Part shown: positions 1-10,508 of the stretch, piece after piece
Numbering within the stretch: the stretch's first letter is position 1
Layout: every line of letters starts with the position of its first letter
DNA from: Candidatus Falkowbacteria bacterium RIFOXYD12_FULL_34_57
GTDB lineage: Bacteria; Patescibacteriota; Patescibacteriia; Patescibacteriales; UBA12075
Assembly: GCA_001780285.1 (NCBI GenBank)
Contig: MFGN01000011.1
Location: 1-56,014 of the forward strand
DNA: 56,014 nucleotides
Reading direction: 5' to 3'
Notes under the pieces: generated by a model
What the model was told of the DNA's origin: nothing
Database searches by the model: none
What the model saw: only the letters and a program-made list of their open reading frames with translations
Program-made: the position numbers and the translations under genes

Positions 1-160
1 ATTATTAATTAATTTGAGTTAGATTTTATATGACTCAACCGATAGTAGCAAAGTTAGAAAATAGATGGCTCAATTCGAAGTTATTTTTAAAAATTGTAGG
101 GTGTGTTATAATATAAATATATTGTGTTATAATATAAATATATATAATAAATTAAAAATT

Positions 161-1093
161 ATGAATCAAAAAAAGAAGTATGTCATTTTAATACTGGCAT
201 TCGTTATAATTATTGATATTATTTTGTTCGTTATTTGGTTTCAAAAAAAAGAAAAAAAAAGTACTGGCACGAATACAAAAACCTGTACGGAAAGTCTCCG
301 AAAAATAAATATAAAGCAAATGAATGATAATCAAATCCTAGATGCCTTACTAAACAAAAATAATTCATTATTAAAAGAAAAAAAGAATATCATTGATAAA
401 TATTTTGGTTGTAAAATAAATGATATCAATCAAAATCCCTATATCAATCAACTAGAACAATACATCACAAACAATAACATTAATGATAATTTTAAAAATT
501 ATTTAAATTCAATAAATACCTTGGACAATAAATATGGTATAATAAGCGATAATTATGGAAAAAAATTAGATAATGATACCAGAAATAAACATATCTTATT
601 ATATTTAATGTACGCTTTTACAGATTTAGATTTATTGTGTTCGGGGGAAGTAAAAGATTATTGTATTGAATCATATCAATCTCTGGCTAAACACCCCGAA
701 CTTCAGTTTATGTGTACCAAGCCTTGCGAAATAACAACTACTTTATTAAACAATGAAGAATACTTTAATGCTGTCATACTAAACTTCCATCACTTTCGAC
801 CAGAATATTTACCATTATACCCCATAAAGGATTTAACTAAAAATCCAAATCTTGTAAATAACCCCAAAACATATGAATACCTAGAAAGCTGGAAGGTTGC
901 TTTTGCATATCGTCGGGGTGGTGAAGAGTTGGTACGCAAAATATGTGATGATTTTATTGAAAAAGATGGAAAAGGAACAGATTATTGTAACCTTTATGTA
1001 AACAATCTATTAAACCTGTTAAAAGATTATCAAAAAAATCAAAACGAATGTAATAATTTATTAAATAATCTATCTAATACTATCTGTAAATAA
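161..1093 (+). CDS. Hypothetical protein with N-terminal transmembrane anchor
   Basis: ORF 65..1093; in-frame ATG at 161 begins MNQKKKYVILILAFVIIIDIILFVIWF (TM helix). Upstream codons translate a tandem promoter-like repeat. Confidence 0.6.
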   Translation: MNQKKKYVILILAFVIIIDIILFVIWFQKKEKKSTGTNTKTCTESLRKINIKQMNDNQILDALLNKNNSLLKEKKNIIDKYFGCKINDINQNPYINQLEQYITNNNINDNFKNYLNSINTLDNKYGIISDNYGKKLDNDTRNKHILLYLMYAFTDLDLLCSGEVKDYCIESYQSLAKHPELQFMCTKPCEITTTLLNNEEYFNAVILNFHHFRPEYLPLYPIKDLTKNPNLVNNPKTYEYLESWKVAFAYRRGGEELVRKICDDFIEKDGKGTDYCNLYVNNLLNLLKDYQKNQNECNNLLNNLSNTICK

Positions 1094-1102
1094 ATAAGTA
1101 AT

Positions 1103-1136
1103 CAACCACCGACAAAACAACCGGTGGTTTTGTTTT
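1103..1136 (+). terminator. Rho-independent terminator
   Basis: AACCACCG...CGGTGGTT followed by a T-rich tract. Confidence 0.7.
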
Positions 1137-1379
1137 TGTCGACTAATCGTTAAATAACGGTTTTTGGATTATTATTTATTTAAACTAAAAAATAGTCCCA
1201 AAAATGTAAATTTAGGCTATTTTATTTTTGCTAATTTTAGCCATATTTAAATATTTAATGAAAAATCACAAAAACTTGACTGATCTTAATATTTATGATA
1301 ATATTATATATTATATTATTTCAAAAATTGAAATTTGGTCTTTAAAATTTAAAATATATAACACAAATGAGGTGATCTT

Positions 1380-2432
1380 ATGAAAAAATTATTTTTTTTA
1401 TCACTGTTCTTGTCTACATTATTCCTTTTTAATGCAACAAACCTGAAAGCTATCGATAACATTCAAATCCAAAACACAAAAAAAAGAGAAATTTGCATCG
1501 GTCTTGCACATGATTCCCAAAAACAAGAAGAATTTCAGGAAGCAATTAAATATGCCAATAATATTCTTGCGAAATATGACATTTTTTTAAAACTAGGGGA
1601 GCTTCAAGAAATAAAATTAGATTATGATTTTAAAATTTCTGATCTGGTATTCGGTATTAAATATTCCTTTGATATCCCACAAGATATTTATTTTGCATGG
1701 ACTTCTAAAAATTACAAAGATTTTGCTATTTATTCTCTGAGTAAATACAGAGTAGCTTTGTTGGACAATGATATAAAAAAAGACGATCTTCATAAAATCA
1801 TTGCTCAGGAAGTTTTAAGAATGGTTGCCGGTGAATCAAGTGAAAGATTTATATACGAAGATAAATATTTCAAAAATATTGATGACAGTAAAATAAAAAA
1901 TAATATTGCGACATCCTTTAAAGATCCGGCTTATAACCTGACTCAAAATTATGATAAACCCAGAATAGTTCATGTAAATGTGGGTCTTGATGGCACAAAT
2001 TTAGAAGATGCTAAAAAATATATGGACGAGCTATCAAAAATTTATCATGAAAAATTTAATATCACCTTTAAAGCAAATTATTATGGATATAAATTACCAA
2101 TATCATGGGATAAAAGTAAAATAATTGGAAATTTCATGAGAAGCGCTAACAAAGAAAGTGATATTTATATCATCCTCAGTAACAATCATGAATTTTTCAC
2201 AAGGCATATTGGAGAGGCCAGTCCTTCCCTGGGTTATGTTTTCGTAGAAGATCGTAAAGAAGATACTTTACAAATATTGTTTCATGAAGTGAATCACTTA
2301 TTCGGAGCAGAACATGTTTATAAACCGGGTGTAATAATGACTCCTTATAGAGAAGATTCTGGCCCAGAAATCAGCAAGAAAAACAAAGAAATAATTTTAG
2401 AAAATAAATTTAAAAGTTGGAAATATTTTTAA
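1380..2432 (+). CDS. Secreted metzincin-like zinc metalloprotease
   Basis: Signal peptide; HEVNHLFGAEH (HExxHxxGxxH) followed by a Met-turn-like GVIMTPY. Confidence 0.7.
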   Translation: MKKLFFLSLFLSTLFLFNATNLKAIDNIQIQNTKKREICIGLAHDSQKQEEFQEAIKYANNILAKYDIFLKLGELQEIKLDYDFKISDLVFGIKYSFDIPQDIYFAWTSKNYKDFAIYSLSKYRVALLDNDIKKDDLHKIIAQEVLRMVAGESSERFIYEDKYFKNIDDSKIKNNIATSFKDPAYNLTQNYDKPRIVHVNVGLDGTNLEDAKKYMDELSKIYHEKFNITFKANYYGYKLPISWDKSKIIGNFMRSANKESDIYIILSNNHEFFTRHIGEASPSLGYVFVEDRKEDTLQILFHEVNHLFGAEHVYKPGVIMTPYREDSGPEISKKNKEIILENKFKSWKYF

Positions 2433-2535
2433 GTTTATATTTCTAATTTTGTTAGTTTTACCCCTATTCAACTATTCACAAAAATTAATAGCATTGTTTG
2501 TGACAAAATATATATAATAAAAACTGTTAAAGGAG

Positions 2536-3156
2536 ATGATTATGAAAAAATTAATTATAGCTTTACTCGCCCTTCTTTTGACTTTTATGTTTTCCAGTAT
2601 TACAATTGCTGAAGAAAATATAGAAAAAAATACAATTCAAAATGCTGTTCACGGTCCTCAGATTCCACCTGAAAAAGTACAGGCTTTCAGAGAAAAATTC
2701 ATGGAACTCATGGATGAACTTAAAGAAAAACCCGGTCAGGATTATGTAGAGACCCTAGACGGGCAAAAAGTTGATCTGAGACCTTTTGGAATATATAGTC
2801 AATACGATTGGCAAATCTGTATTCCGGAAAAATTCTATCACTGGAAAAGTGACGTAATAGAAACAACCTCCAAGTGTGAGTCCGGACAATTAGTGCTCCA
2901 TAAAGTAAAAAGATATTGGGCGCCAAGAACAATAGCGTCCGATTATGCCGAAATTCATGGATACGGTTCCCAAAAAGATCTTCATTCCGGATTCGGTGAC
3001 TTTGCCGAAGTGTATGAATCGGGTACCAATAAATTTATGGGGTTCCTGCTCTATGTTGGAAACGGTGAATATTTTATCATGCCCGACTTCAAATACCAAG
3101 CTGAAAGAGAACAGGGCTTTGGTGAAGAAAAAAGGGGGGCTGTCATACCCCTTTAA
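2536..3156 (+). CDS. Secreted hypothetical protein
   Basis: ORF with signal peptide, preceded by AAAGGAGATGATT. Confidence 0.55.
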   Translation: MIMKKLIIALLALLLTFMFSSITIAEENIEKNTIQNAVHGPQIPPEKVQAFREKFMELMDELKEKPGQDYVETLDGQKVDLRPFGIYSQYDWQICIPEKFYHWKSDVIETTSKCESGQLVLHKVKRYWAPRTIASDYAEIHGYGSQKDLHSGFGDFAEVYESGTNKFMGFLLYVGNGEYFIMPDFKYQAEREQGFGEEKRGAVIPL

Positions 3157-3164
3157 AAAACAAA

Positions 3165-3197
3165 ATAGGCAACCAAATCATTGGTTGCCTTTTTCTA
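3165..3197 (+). terminator. Rho-independent terminator
   Basis: AGGCAACCAAATCATTGGTTGCCTTTTT. Confidence 0.75.
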
Positions 3198-3243
3198 TTT
3201 TTGGTTTTTTAGTTCTTAAAAGATATTTATATACTTTTAAATC

Positions 3244-4962
3244 TTAGATTGTTAAGTAGTTCTTAATATCTACTTTATCTTTTTTTATATATAAATATCC
3301 ATCACTCCAAACATAATTAACCATACCCCATTTGGTTGCTGATTTAATATCCGGAAAAAATCCTTTACCAAGATAATTAGCGCTAGTATTGCACAAAACA
3401 GGAATTCCACTTAGTTTTTCATATTCATCTAACAGTTTATAAATATTTTTATTTTCTTTTTTGTTTACGGTTTGCAATCTAGCTGTTCCATCCAAATGTA
3501 TAACTGCAGGAATTTTATTTTTCCATTCTTTTTTTACTTGATGATTAAATAACATATAAGGATCTTTCAGGCCTGGATCAAAAATATACTTAGCTCGATC
3601 TTCCTTGCAAATTGGAGAAATCGGACGATAGCCCTCTCTTCTTTTAATGTTGTTTAAAATATCCTTCATTTTATGAGTGATGGCAGGAGCAACGATACTT
3701 CTATTACCTAAAGCTCTCGGGCCCAATTCACTTTTCCCTTGTAATATCACAACTGGTTCATTTTCTTTATAGAGTATTTTAGCCAAACAATTAATTGGAC
3801 ATTTTTCTTTTATCCAGCCCGGAACTGGTTTGTTTTTTATTATATTAGGTCCACTAAACACACTCCAGTCTAAGTAAAGACTCTTCATTCCACAACATGC
3901 CATACCAATAGCACTTCCAGAATCATTTGTGAAGGGTGGCACATACACTTTATCAAACAAGCCACTTTCACGAATTGCTGAATTCCACTTAATATTCAAA
4001 GCACTTCCACCAACGAAGCATAAATTACGATTATTGGAATTAAATTTTAAAATTTTACTTTTTAGTTCTTTTAATAATAATTGTTCAATAAAATTATGAA
4101 AAGTACATAAAACATCTTCTGTTTTATAACTATCCTTGATAATTCTTTTCTTAAATTCATGTGAAAAAAATTTTGTGGATTCGTATGAAAAAAATTTCGT
4201 AGACCCCATTAAATAAAAATAATTAATATAAATATCACTAAATATTTTAAACAGTTCTTCAGAATTTTTACCCAATGCGATATATGCCATTACTTTACCT
4301 GGTACCGAAAGGTTGTCATGTAGAATCTCGGGGTTAATTTTAAATTGTTCAAAATGATGAGCAAAAACATAATAAATCCTTCCATATAAAAAAAACAATG
4401 CGCCTAAATTTAAAATTTTACGTCTTTTAGCATCAAAAAAATATAATCTAGGATAAGTACCTCCGTCCCAGACTAACACATATGAACTTTCTTCTTTTTT
4501 AGAAAATAGACTACTTGTATATGCGCCCATTATATGACCAGCTAAATGATAAAAACTTGAATAATTATATTCTTTGTTGGCAATCATTAATCCGGTATAT
4601 TTCTTTTCTCTCAAAATATTTTCATTATTTTTTTGTTCATTGTAACCAGCCAGTTTTATTTTATAATTTAAACCATCGCTACTAAATTTTAATCCATTAC
4701 AGGCTTCGTTATTATTACGAATTTTATTGTTCTGATCCCATGCGCAGTCTCCGAAACCATCAATTATGAATTTATCAACATCTGATACATTATACCCCCT
4801 ATCTTCTAGTATGTTTACTATTAAATTTGTATCTATAATTTTTGAAAAACGCGGATTGTTCTCTATTTTCTCCACTTCAATAGAAAACAACAACTTATTG
4901 TCTTTTACTAAAGCTATTGCTCCGTCATGAGTAAATTTTAGTCCGCAAATTAACATAAACAC
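3244..4962 (-). CDS. NodU/CmcH/TobZ-family carbamoyltransferase
   Basis: CGLKFTHDGAIALVKDNKLLFSIEVEK start; GGSALNIKWNSAI; QGKSELGPRALGNRSIVA C-terminal signature. Confidence 0.85.
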   Translation of the reverse strand: MFMLICGLKFTHDGAIALVKDNKLLFSIEVEKIENNPRFSKIIDTNLIVNILEDRGYNVSDVDKFIIDGFGDCAWDQNNKIRNNNEACNGLKFSSDGLNYKIKLAGYNEQKNNENILREKKYTGLMIANKEYNYSSFYHLAGHIMGAYTSSLFSKKEESSYVLVWDGGTYPRLYFFDAKRRKILNLGALFFLYGRIYYVFAHHFEQFKINPEILHDNLSVPGKVMAYIALGKNSEELFKIFSDIYINYFYLMGSTKFFSYESTKFFSHEFKKRIIKDSYKTEDVLCTFHNFIEQLLLKELKSKILKFNSNNRNLCFVGGSALNIKWNSAIRESGLFDKVYVPPFTNDSGSAIGMACCGMKSLYLDWSVFSGPNIIKNKPVPGWIKEKCPINCLAKILYKENEPVVILQGKSELGPRALGNRSIVAPAITHKMKDILNNIKRREGYRPISPICKEDRAKYIFDPGLKDPYMLFNHQVKKEWKNKIPAVIHLDGTARLQTVNKKENKNIYKLLDEYEKLSGIPVLCNTSANYLGKGFFPDIKSATKWGMVNYVWSDGYLYIKKDKVDIKNYLTI

Positions 4963-5016
4963 ATTATTTATTGATTCTTTATTTTAAAAAATCACAAATA
5001 ATTATAAGATTATCTT

Positions 5017-6267
5017 TTATCTAAAATAACCTAACAATCTTAAATTTTCTTTTATTTTTTTTTCATCTTCTTCAGGAAACTCACTTATACATTGATTATC
5101 TTGTAAATACTGAGCTAATTCCTCTCTAAGCTGCTTAGAATTTATTTGAGAAATTATATTATTTTTTTCTTCTGGATCTACTTCTAAATCATAATACTCT
5201 TCTTCGCCTATTGTTGAATTTCTAATATATTTGAATTTATCCGTCCTTAAAGATTGAAGGGCACCCCTTCCTCTTGGTTCAAATAAGTCTTCCGAATAAA
5301 CCAATTTATTTTTTGCGCTACCGCTATTAATTACCGGCAATAAACTCTCTCCATCAAAATTTTCTTCTGTTGTTGGAATACCCGCTAATTCCAATAGCGT
5401 GGGGACCAAATCAACTGACCTTACCATCCCCTTAATTCTTTTATTTTTGGGTAATCCTCCTCCTACTATAATCATAACTACCCTTAAATCACAATCATAC
5501 ATTGTTGTGTGTTGGGGGTATGTTTTTCTACCATCACGCCAGGGAATAGGATCTACTTCATGTTCTCCTAAATTTGTACCATGATCACTCATGATAACAA
5601 TAATGGTATTATCTCTTATGCCCAAATCTTCTAGTGTTATCAAGAGTCTATTTATCACCTCTTTATCGGCCAATTTTATCTTAGCGTCATAATAACCATG
5701 ATCCGATAGTTCATTTTCTTTTATTAGGCCTTTTTGTAATAATTCATGTTCTGAATTTTCATGAGTTTCATAAAGATGCCCCCAAAGAAAGAATGGCTGA
5801 CTTTTATTTTCTTTCAACCAAGAAAAAAAATCATCCGGCCACCAATATCCCTCATAAAAAATCTTATCCGTTCCATCATCATAATCAAGATGACTCCAAC
5901 TTGTTTCCTTGATACACTCATGCCAAAAATCAAAACCATTACTATATTGATGCTTACTAGACAATAATCCATTTCCCACAAAACCAGCCGTCATATAATT
6001 ATTTTTCTTTAAAATTGTAGCAATGGTTGAAGTGTGTAATTTACAAAATGGGTTTCTCATACCATGTTTATTGGGATATTTCCCAGTAATAACAGAACCC
6101 ATAGCAATTGGGGTAAAATCAGAACTACTAATACATGTTTCAAACAAAACACCTTCTCTAGCTATTTTATCAATAGCCGGGGTTTTATTTTTTTTATACC
6201 CATAACAACTCAGATGATCAGGGCGGACTTCGTCTAAACTGATAATAATAATATTTTGCTCTTTCAT
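5017..6267 (-). CDS. Sulfatase-fold (alkaline phosphatase superfamily) hydrolase
   Basis: ISLDEVRPDHLSCYGY, MSDHGTNLGEHE metal motifs, ITGKYPNKHGMR. Confidence 0.85.
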   Translation of the reverse strand: MKEQNIIIISLDEVRPDHLSCYGYKKNKTPAIDKIAREGVLFETCISSSDFTPIAMGSVITGKYPNKHGMRNPFCKLHTSTIATILKKNNYMTAGFVGNGLLSSKHQYSNGFDFWHECIKETSWSHLDYDDGTDKIFYEGYWWPDDFFSWLKENKSQPFFLWGHLYETHENSEHELLQKGLIKENELSDHGYYDAKIKLADKEVINRLLITLEDLGIRDNTIIVIMSDHGTNLGEHEVDPIPWRDGRKTYPQHTTMYDCDLRVVMIIVGGGLPKNKRIKGMVRSVDLVPTLLELAGIPTTEENFDGESLLPVINSGSAKNKLVYSEDLFEPRGRGALQSLRTDKFKYIRNSTIGEEEYYDLEVDPEEKNNIISQINSKQLREELAQYLQDNQCISEFPEEDEKKIKENLRLLGYFR

Positions 6268-6337
6268 ATAAAGTGTTATAAAAATTATTATAATAAATTA
6301 ATAACACTTTGTCCAACATTTTATTCAATAATAAAAA

Positions 6338-6377
6338 AACGTTAAATTCAATATTTAACGCTTTTATTTGTTTTATA
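6338..6377 (-). terminator. Terminator hairpin
   Basis: CGTTAAATTCAATATTTAACG flanked by A-run (plus strand), i.e. T-run on minus strand. Confidence 0.5.
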
Positions 6378-6378
6378 A

Positions 6379-6981
6379 CTATAATTTTACTTCTCTTTGT
6401 GCTAAAACATCTAAATCTCTTGAATCATGTGTTATTACCATGATTGTTGTTTTTGTTTTTATCCATATTTCTTTTAAGTCTTGATATAAAGATAATTTTG
6501 ATTTTGTATCTAAAAAAGAAAATGATTCATCAAATATCAAAAGCTTTGGATTAACAGCTAACGCTCTCGCAATTGACAATCTTCTTTTCATCCCTCCCGA
6601 CAACTGACTTGGATATAATTTTTCACACCCATTCAATTTTACTAACTTAATTAAATCCTCAACATTCCTTGAATTATCACCTCTTAAGGCAAAACTTATT
6701 TGATCTTTTACATTTTGCCAAGGAAATAAATCATTTTCTTGATTTACTAAAAAAATATTTCTACTTGGTTTTCCGGTAACTATCTCCTGGTTTAAAATCA
6801 CGCTACCGAGCCATGGTTGAATATATCCGGAAATAATTCTAGCCAATGTAGATTTACCACAACCCGAGGGACCAGTTAATCCAATACATTCCCCCTGTTT
6901 GATATCAAATGAAATATCCCTTAAAAGTGGTTTGTTGTTGTAACCATAATTTATATTTTTTATACTAATCATTGTTTTCAC
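6379..6981 (-). CDS. ABC transporter ATPase (TauB/SsuB-like)
   Basis: GPSGCGKSTL Walker A, LSGGMKRRLSIARAL signature, LLIFDES Walker B. Confidence 0.9.
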   Translation of the reverse strand: MKTMISIKNINYGYNNKPLLRDISFDIKQGECIGLTGPSGCGKSTLARIISGYIQPWLGSVILNQEIVTGKPSRNIFLVNQENDLFPWQNVKDQISFALRGDNSRNVEDLIKLVKLNGCEKLYPSQLSGGMKRRLSIARALAVNPKLLIFDESFSFLDTKSKLSLYQDLKEIWIKTKTTIMVITHDSRDLDVLAQREVKL

Positions 6982-7615
6982 CTAAATCGTGCCATGGAAT
7001 TATTAATCTTTTAAAAAAACAAACTAATTCACTTAAGAAAAAACCAATTATTCCGATTATTATCATATTCAACACAGTTAGACCAAATTGCAAATTTAGT
7101 GTATATAATTCAATAGCATAACCTAGTCCGTTTTCTCCGCTAAGCATTTCTGCGGCAATTACAGACATCCATCCCATTCCAACTCCAACTTGAATCCCAA
7201 CAAAAATCTGCGGTAATGCGGATTTAAAAATTACATGATATGCGTAATTCCATATGCTAAGCTCCATTGACCTCGCGGTATTTTTATATGTTTCAGGTAT
7301 ATCCCTTATTCCGCTATAGGTATTAATAAAAATTGGTGGAAATGCACCAATAAACACAATAAAGTAAGCCGAAAACTCATTAATGCCTAAAAACAATATC
7401 ACAATTGGCACCCATCCAATTGGTGGCGGAAATCTTGGAAATTCAAAAATAAAATTAACAATTTTATTGTTCTTTATTTTTTTTGGCAAAAAATTTCGCG
7501 CGATTCCAAGTAGCACACCAATTATTATTGCAATTGTTGTACCCACCAAAACTCTTTGGATGCTAAATATGCAATCAATAAATGTTTGTAAAACTAAATC
7601 CATCGCGCTCACCAT
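6965..7615 (-). CDS. ABC transporter permease (TauC/SsuC-like)
   Basis: Multi-TM; GMGWMSVIAAEMLSGENGLGYAIE typical of nitrate/sulfonate/taurine permeases; overlaps the ATPase ORF. Confidence 0.85.
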   Translation of the reverse strand: MVSAMDLVLQTFIDCIFSIQRVLVGTTIAIIIGVLLGIARNFLPKKIKNNKIVNFIFEFPRFPPPIGWVPIVILFLGINEFSAYFIVFIGAFPPIFINTYSGIRDIPETYKNTARSMELSIWNYAYHVIFKSALPQIFVGIQVGVGMGWMSVIAAEMLSGENGLGYAIELYTLNLQFGLTVLNMIIIGIIGFFLSELVCFFKRLIIPWHDLGENND

Positions 7616-7627
7616 TCCTTTACTTTT

Positions 7628-8635
7628 TTATTTTATATCCTTAACATATATATTGTTTACAAATTCTTTCATATTAACCCTTTTTCCAATTTTAGTCTCT
7701 ATAAAATCTGCTGCTCTTTGCATGATTTCAAAATCTTCTTCAATAAAATATACTCTCATCTTTGCCCTGTCTTCAACTTTAATATTTGGTTCAATAGAGG
7801 CTGCAATATTACAAGCATTTTGATCAATATCGTTCAATCTTGATTCTTGCATAAACCATTTGTTGGCCTGTTCAACATTCTTCCTGTAATAATCATAAGC
7901 ATCAAATATAGATTGCATCATTTTTTCTGCGACCTTGGGGTTCTTTTTAATAAAATCATTATTCATCAGAACCAAAGAGCAAACCTTTCCAACATCAAGA
8001 ACCTTTACATATCTTCTAGATTCAAATATTGCCGGGGTAGGATCAAAGCCGCTTAATGCATCAAACTGATCCCATTTTATTTTGTCTTTATTTAAAACAA
8101 CCAAGGCTCCCTGATTTCTGATGTCAATGTTTATAATTTTCACATCTTTTTTAGGATCCAAACCATTTCTTATTAAAGCCTCATTAGTAACTCTTTCAGC
8201 TGCGGCCCCAATTGGAATTCCAATAGTTTTATCTTTTAATTCTTTTATTGTGTTTATTGAAGAATTAATAGGAACATATGTGGATGTTCTATTATACATT
8301 AATCTACCAATCCCAATCCATCCTTTATCTTTTGAGAATAAAGCGGCAGCTGGCTGGTCTGCGGTTAACACCACATCTATCTCACCACCAAGGGCGGCAG
8401 CATTGAGTTCCGGACCATATGTTCTACCCACAAATTCAGCCTCTAAACCATTTTTCTTAAGAATATCTGTGTGCTTTAAAATCTGTACAATTTGCCCCTG
8501 GGTAGCCCATGGAACTTGCCATCCAATTCTTATTTTGGTTTGTTTTGTGTAATCAATGCTGGTACAAGCAACATTAGTAAAAATGAAGCTACAAACAAGA
8601 ATAACAATAAATAATAAGTTTTTTTGTTTCATCAT
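7628..8635 (-). CDS. ABC transporter substrate-binding lipoprotein (NMT1/TauA/SsuA-like)
   Basis: Lipobox (FTNVAC); RIGWQVPWATQGQIVQILKHTDILKKNGLEAEFV periplasmic binding fold. Confidence 0.85.
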   Translation of the reverse strand: MMKQKNLLFIVILVCSFIFTNVACTSIDYTKQTKIRIGWQVPWATQGQIVQILKHTDILKKNGLEAEFVGRTYGPELNAAALGGEIDVVLTADQPAAALFSKDKGWIGIGRLMYNRTSTYVPINSSINTIKELKDKTIGIPIGAAAERVTNEALIRNGLDPKKDVKIINIDIRNQGALVVLNKDKIKWDQFDALSGFDPTPAIFESRRYVKVLDVGKVCSLVLMNNDFIKKNPKVAEKMMQSIFDAYDYYRKNVEQANKWFMQESRLNDIDQNACNIAASIEPNIKVEDRAKMRVYFIEEDFEIMQRAADFIETKIGKRVNMKEFVNNIYVKDIK

Positions 8636-8751
8636 AACAAAAACTCTCCCCCTGATTTGGTTTTAGTTGTTAATGTACGGTTAAATAATTATATTATTTT
8701 AATACATTTTAATTAAAATTAAACATATTGTCAAATATGTAACAAATATTG

Positions 8752-9900
8752 TCAAATTTCAAAATAATTTTTATTTAAATTATTTAATTCATTTTCATCA
8801 TTCTCAAGATCATAAAATTCAATTTTATCACTATCTATTTCTGTAATAATTTTATATTTATTATTAATTCTAAAAGATTTTTTATTTCTTATATTGTTGA
8901 ATTTTCCACTACCAGCCCGTGTTTGTTCTGTGGGATAAAATGTTTCTGAATATCCTAACAAATTTAATTTTTTATTATTATTTATTAATGGTAATAATGA
9001 TATTCCGTTGTATTTATTTTTCTCATAATCAATATTCAATAAATTCAAAATCGTCGGAGTAATATCTACCAACCTAACTTGTTGCATAATATTTTTACCC
9101 CTCTTTAAATCTTGATCTTTTAAAATAAATATTACTTTCTGGGTTTGATCGTAAAGCAAGCAACCATGACCCAGTTCTTCCGGATGCCCTAATTTTTCTC
9201 CGCCCTTATCATTTTCATACATTCCGTCTAAATCCTCTCCGTGATCAGAAAAACAAACAATGGTTACATCATCATATAACCCTTCTTCTTTTAACTTATT
9301 AATAAATAAGTTCATATAGTGATCGGAATAAGCGACTTCTTCTTCGTACACATTGTCACCTCCAAATTTTTTCGGCGCTTCATATGGCCAATGGGCATCA
9401 AAAAAATGTAAAAACAAGAAAAAATCTTCATTTTTATTTTTATCAATCCATTTACAAGCTCGTTCTGCCACAATTTCTCCCCTTTTAAGCGCTGTTCCTC
9501 TTTTTCTTACATCAACAGTCTTGAGAGGATCTGACCCATCCACTAATCTTGGAATCTCATCATCATAAGAATCAAAACCACGACAAAAATCATACCATTT
9601 ATTCATTCCCGGGCAAGAAACAATTGCGCCGGTTTTGTAATTATATCTCTTTAATATTTGGGTAATCGTTTCTACTTTTGGATTTAATTTTTCTTTAAAT
9701 AAATGCCTTATGCCATGATTATATGGTTGAAGTCCGGTCAAAACAGTGGCATGACTAACGGGTGTCAGCGGTGAAGATGATATAGTGTTTAAAAATGTTA
9801 TTCCATCTTTCCGCAACTTATTAACACCGCCAAACTTACCACTATAAGCCACATCAGCCCGAACAGTATCCAGGGATATGAAAATTAATTTCTTTTTCAT
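8752..9900 (-). CDS. Sulfatase-fold hydrolase (second copy)
   Basis: FISLDTVRADVAYSG, TPVSHATVLTGLQPYNHGIR, CFSDHGEDLD. Confidence 0.85.
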   Translation of the reverse strand: MKKKLIFISLDTVRADVAYSGKFGGVNKLRKDGITFLNTISSSPLTPVSHATVLTGLQPYNHGIRHLFKEKLNPKVETITQILKRYNYKTGAIVSCPGMNKWYDFCRGFDSYDDEIPRLVDGSDPLKTVDVRKRGTALKRGEIVAERACKWIDKNKNEDFFLFLHFFDAHWPYEAPKKFGGDNVYEEEVAYSDHYMNLFINKLKEEGLYDDVTIVCFSDHGEDLDGMYENDKGGEKLGHPEELGHGCLLYDQTQKVIFILKDQDLKRGKNIMQQVRLVDITPTILNLLNIDYEKNKYNGISLLPLINNNKKLNLLGYSETFYPTEQTRAGSGKFNNIRNKKSFRINNKYKIITEIDSDKIEFYDLENDENELNNLNKNYFEI

Positions 9901-9912
9901 AATATAATAATA

Positions 9913-10254
9913 TTATAAATATTTTATAAATTTATTTTCTTTATTTACTAATATATTTTTTGGTTTTACCTGTATATCTGATATTTCAAAAGCCATAATC
10001 ACTATCTCATCACCAACTTTTATTAAATGTGCTGCCGCTCCGTTCATACAAATTTTTCCCGATCCCCTCTCTCCGGGAATAACATATGTTTCTAGTCTAT
10101 TACCAGAAGTATTATTCGCCACCAAAACTTTTTCCCCTTCGCTTATATTTGCTTTTTCCATTAAATCCTCATCTATCGTAATACTGCCGATATAACCCAC
10201 ATCAGCCTCAGTAACAATTGCTTTATGTATTTTGGCCCGTAAAAATATTCTCAT
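9913..10254 (-). CDS. panD: Aspartate 1-decarboxylase (pyruvoyl-dependent)
   Basis: [28 protein letters not shown] with Gly-Ser autocleavage site; [17 protein letters not shown]. Confidence 0.9.
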   Translation of the reverse strand: MRIFLRAKIHKAIVTEADVGYIGSITIDEDLMEKANISEGEKVLVANNTSGNRLETYVIPGERGSGKICMNGAAAHLIKVGDEIVIMAFEISDIQVKPKNILVNKENKFIKYL

Positions 10255-10508
10255 ACAAATATTTAAAAACCCTTTTTAGATAGAATATCACATCTTCTCC
10301 TTCGTAACAAGGATTCATAACAAGGATTTTTTGATTTTTTTGATCTATTGACTTTTTAGACAATACTTGTTATTGTTATATACAACAAAATAGACAAATG
10401 ACTTGTTTTATAAAAATGGTTCTTTAAAAATAAAAAAATCAAATCAAATTGGTTTAATAAAGAGGGTTTATTTCATAAACTTTAACAAAAAATACTCAAG
10501 GGGGAAAA

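Noticed and set aside
3244-4962. NodU-like gene as evidence of nodulation or antibiotic synthesis
   Set aside because: Family membership only indicates O-carbamoyl transfer; no partner genes for either pathway are visible.
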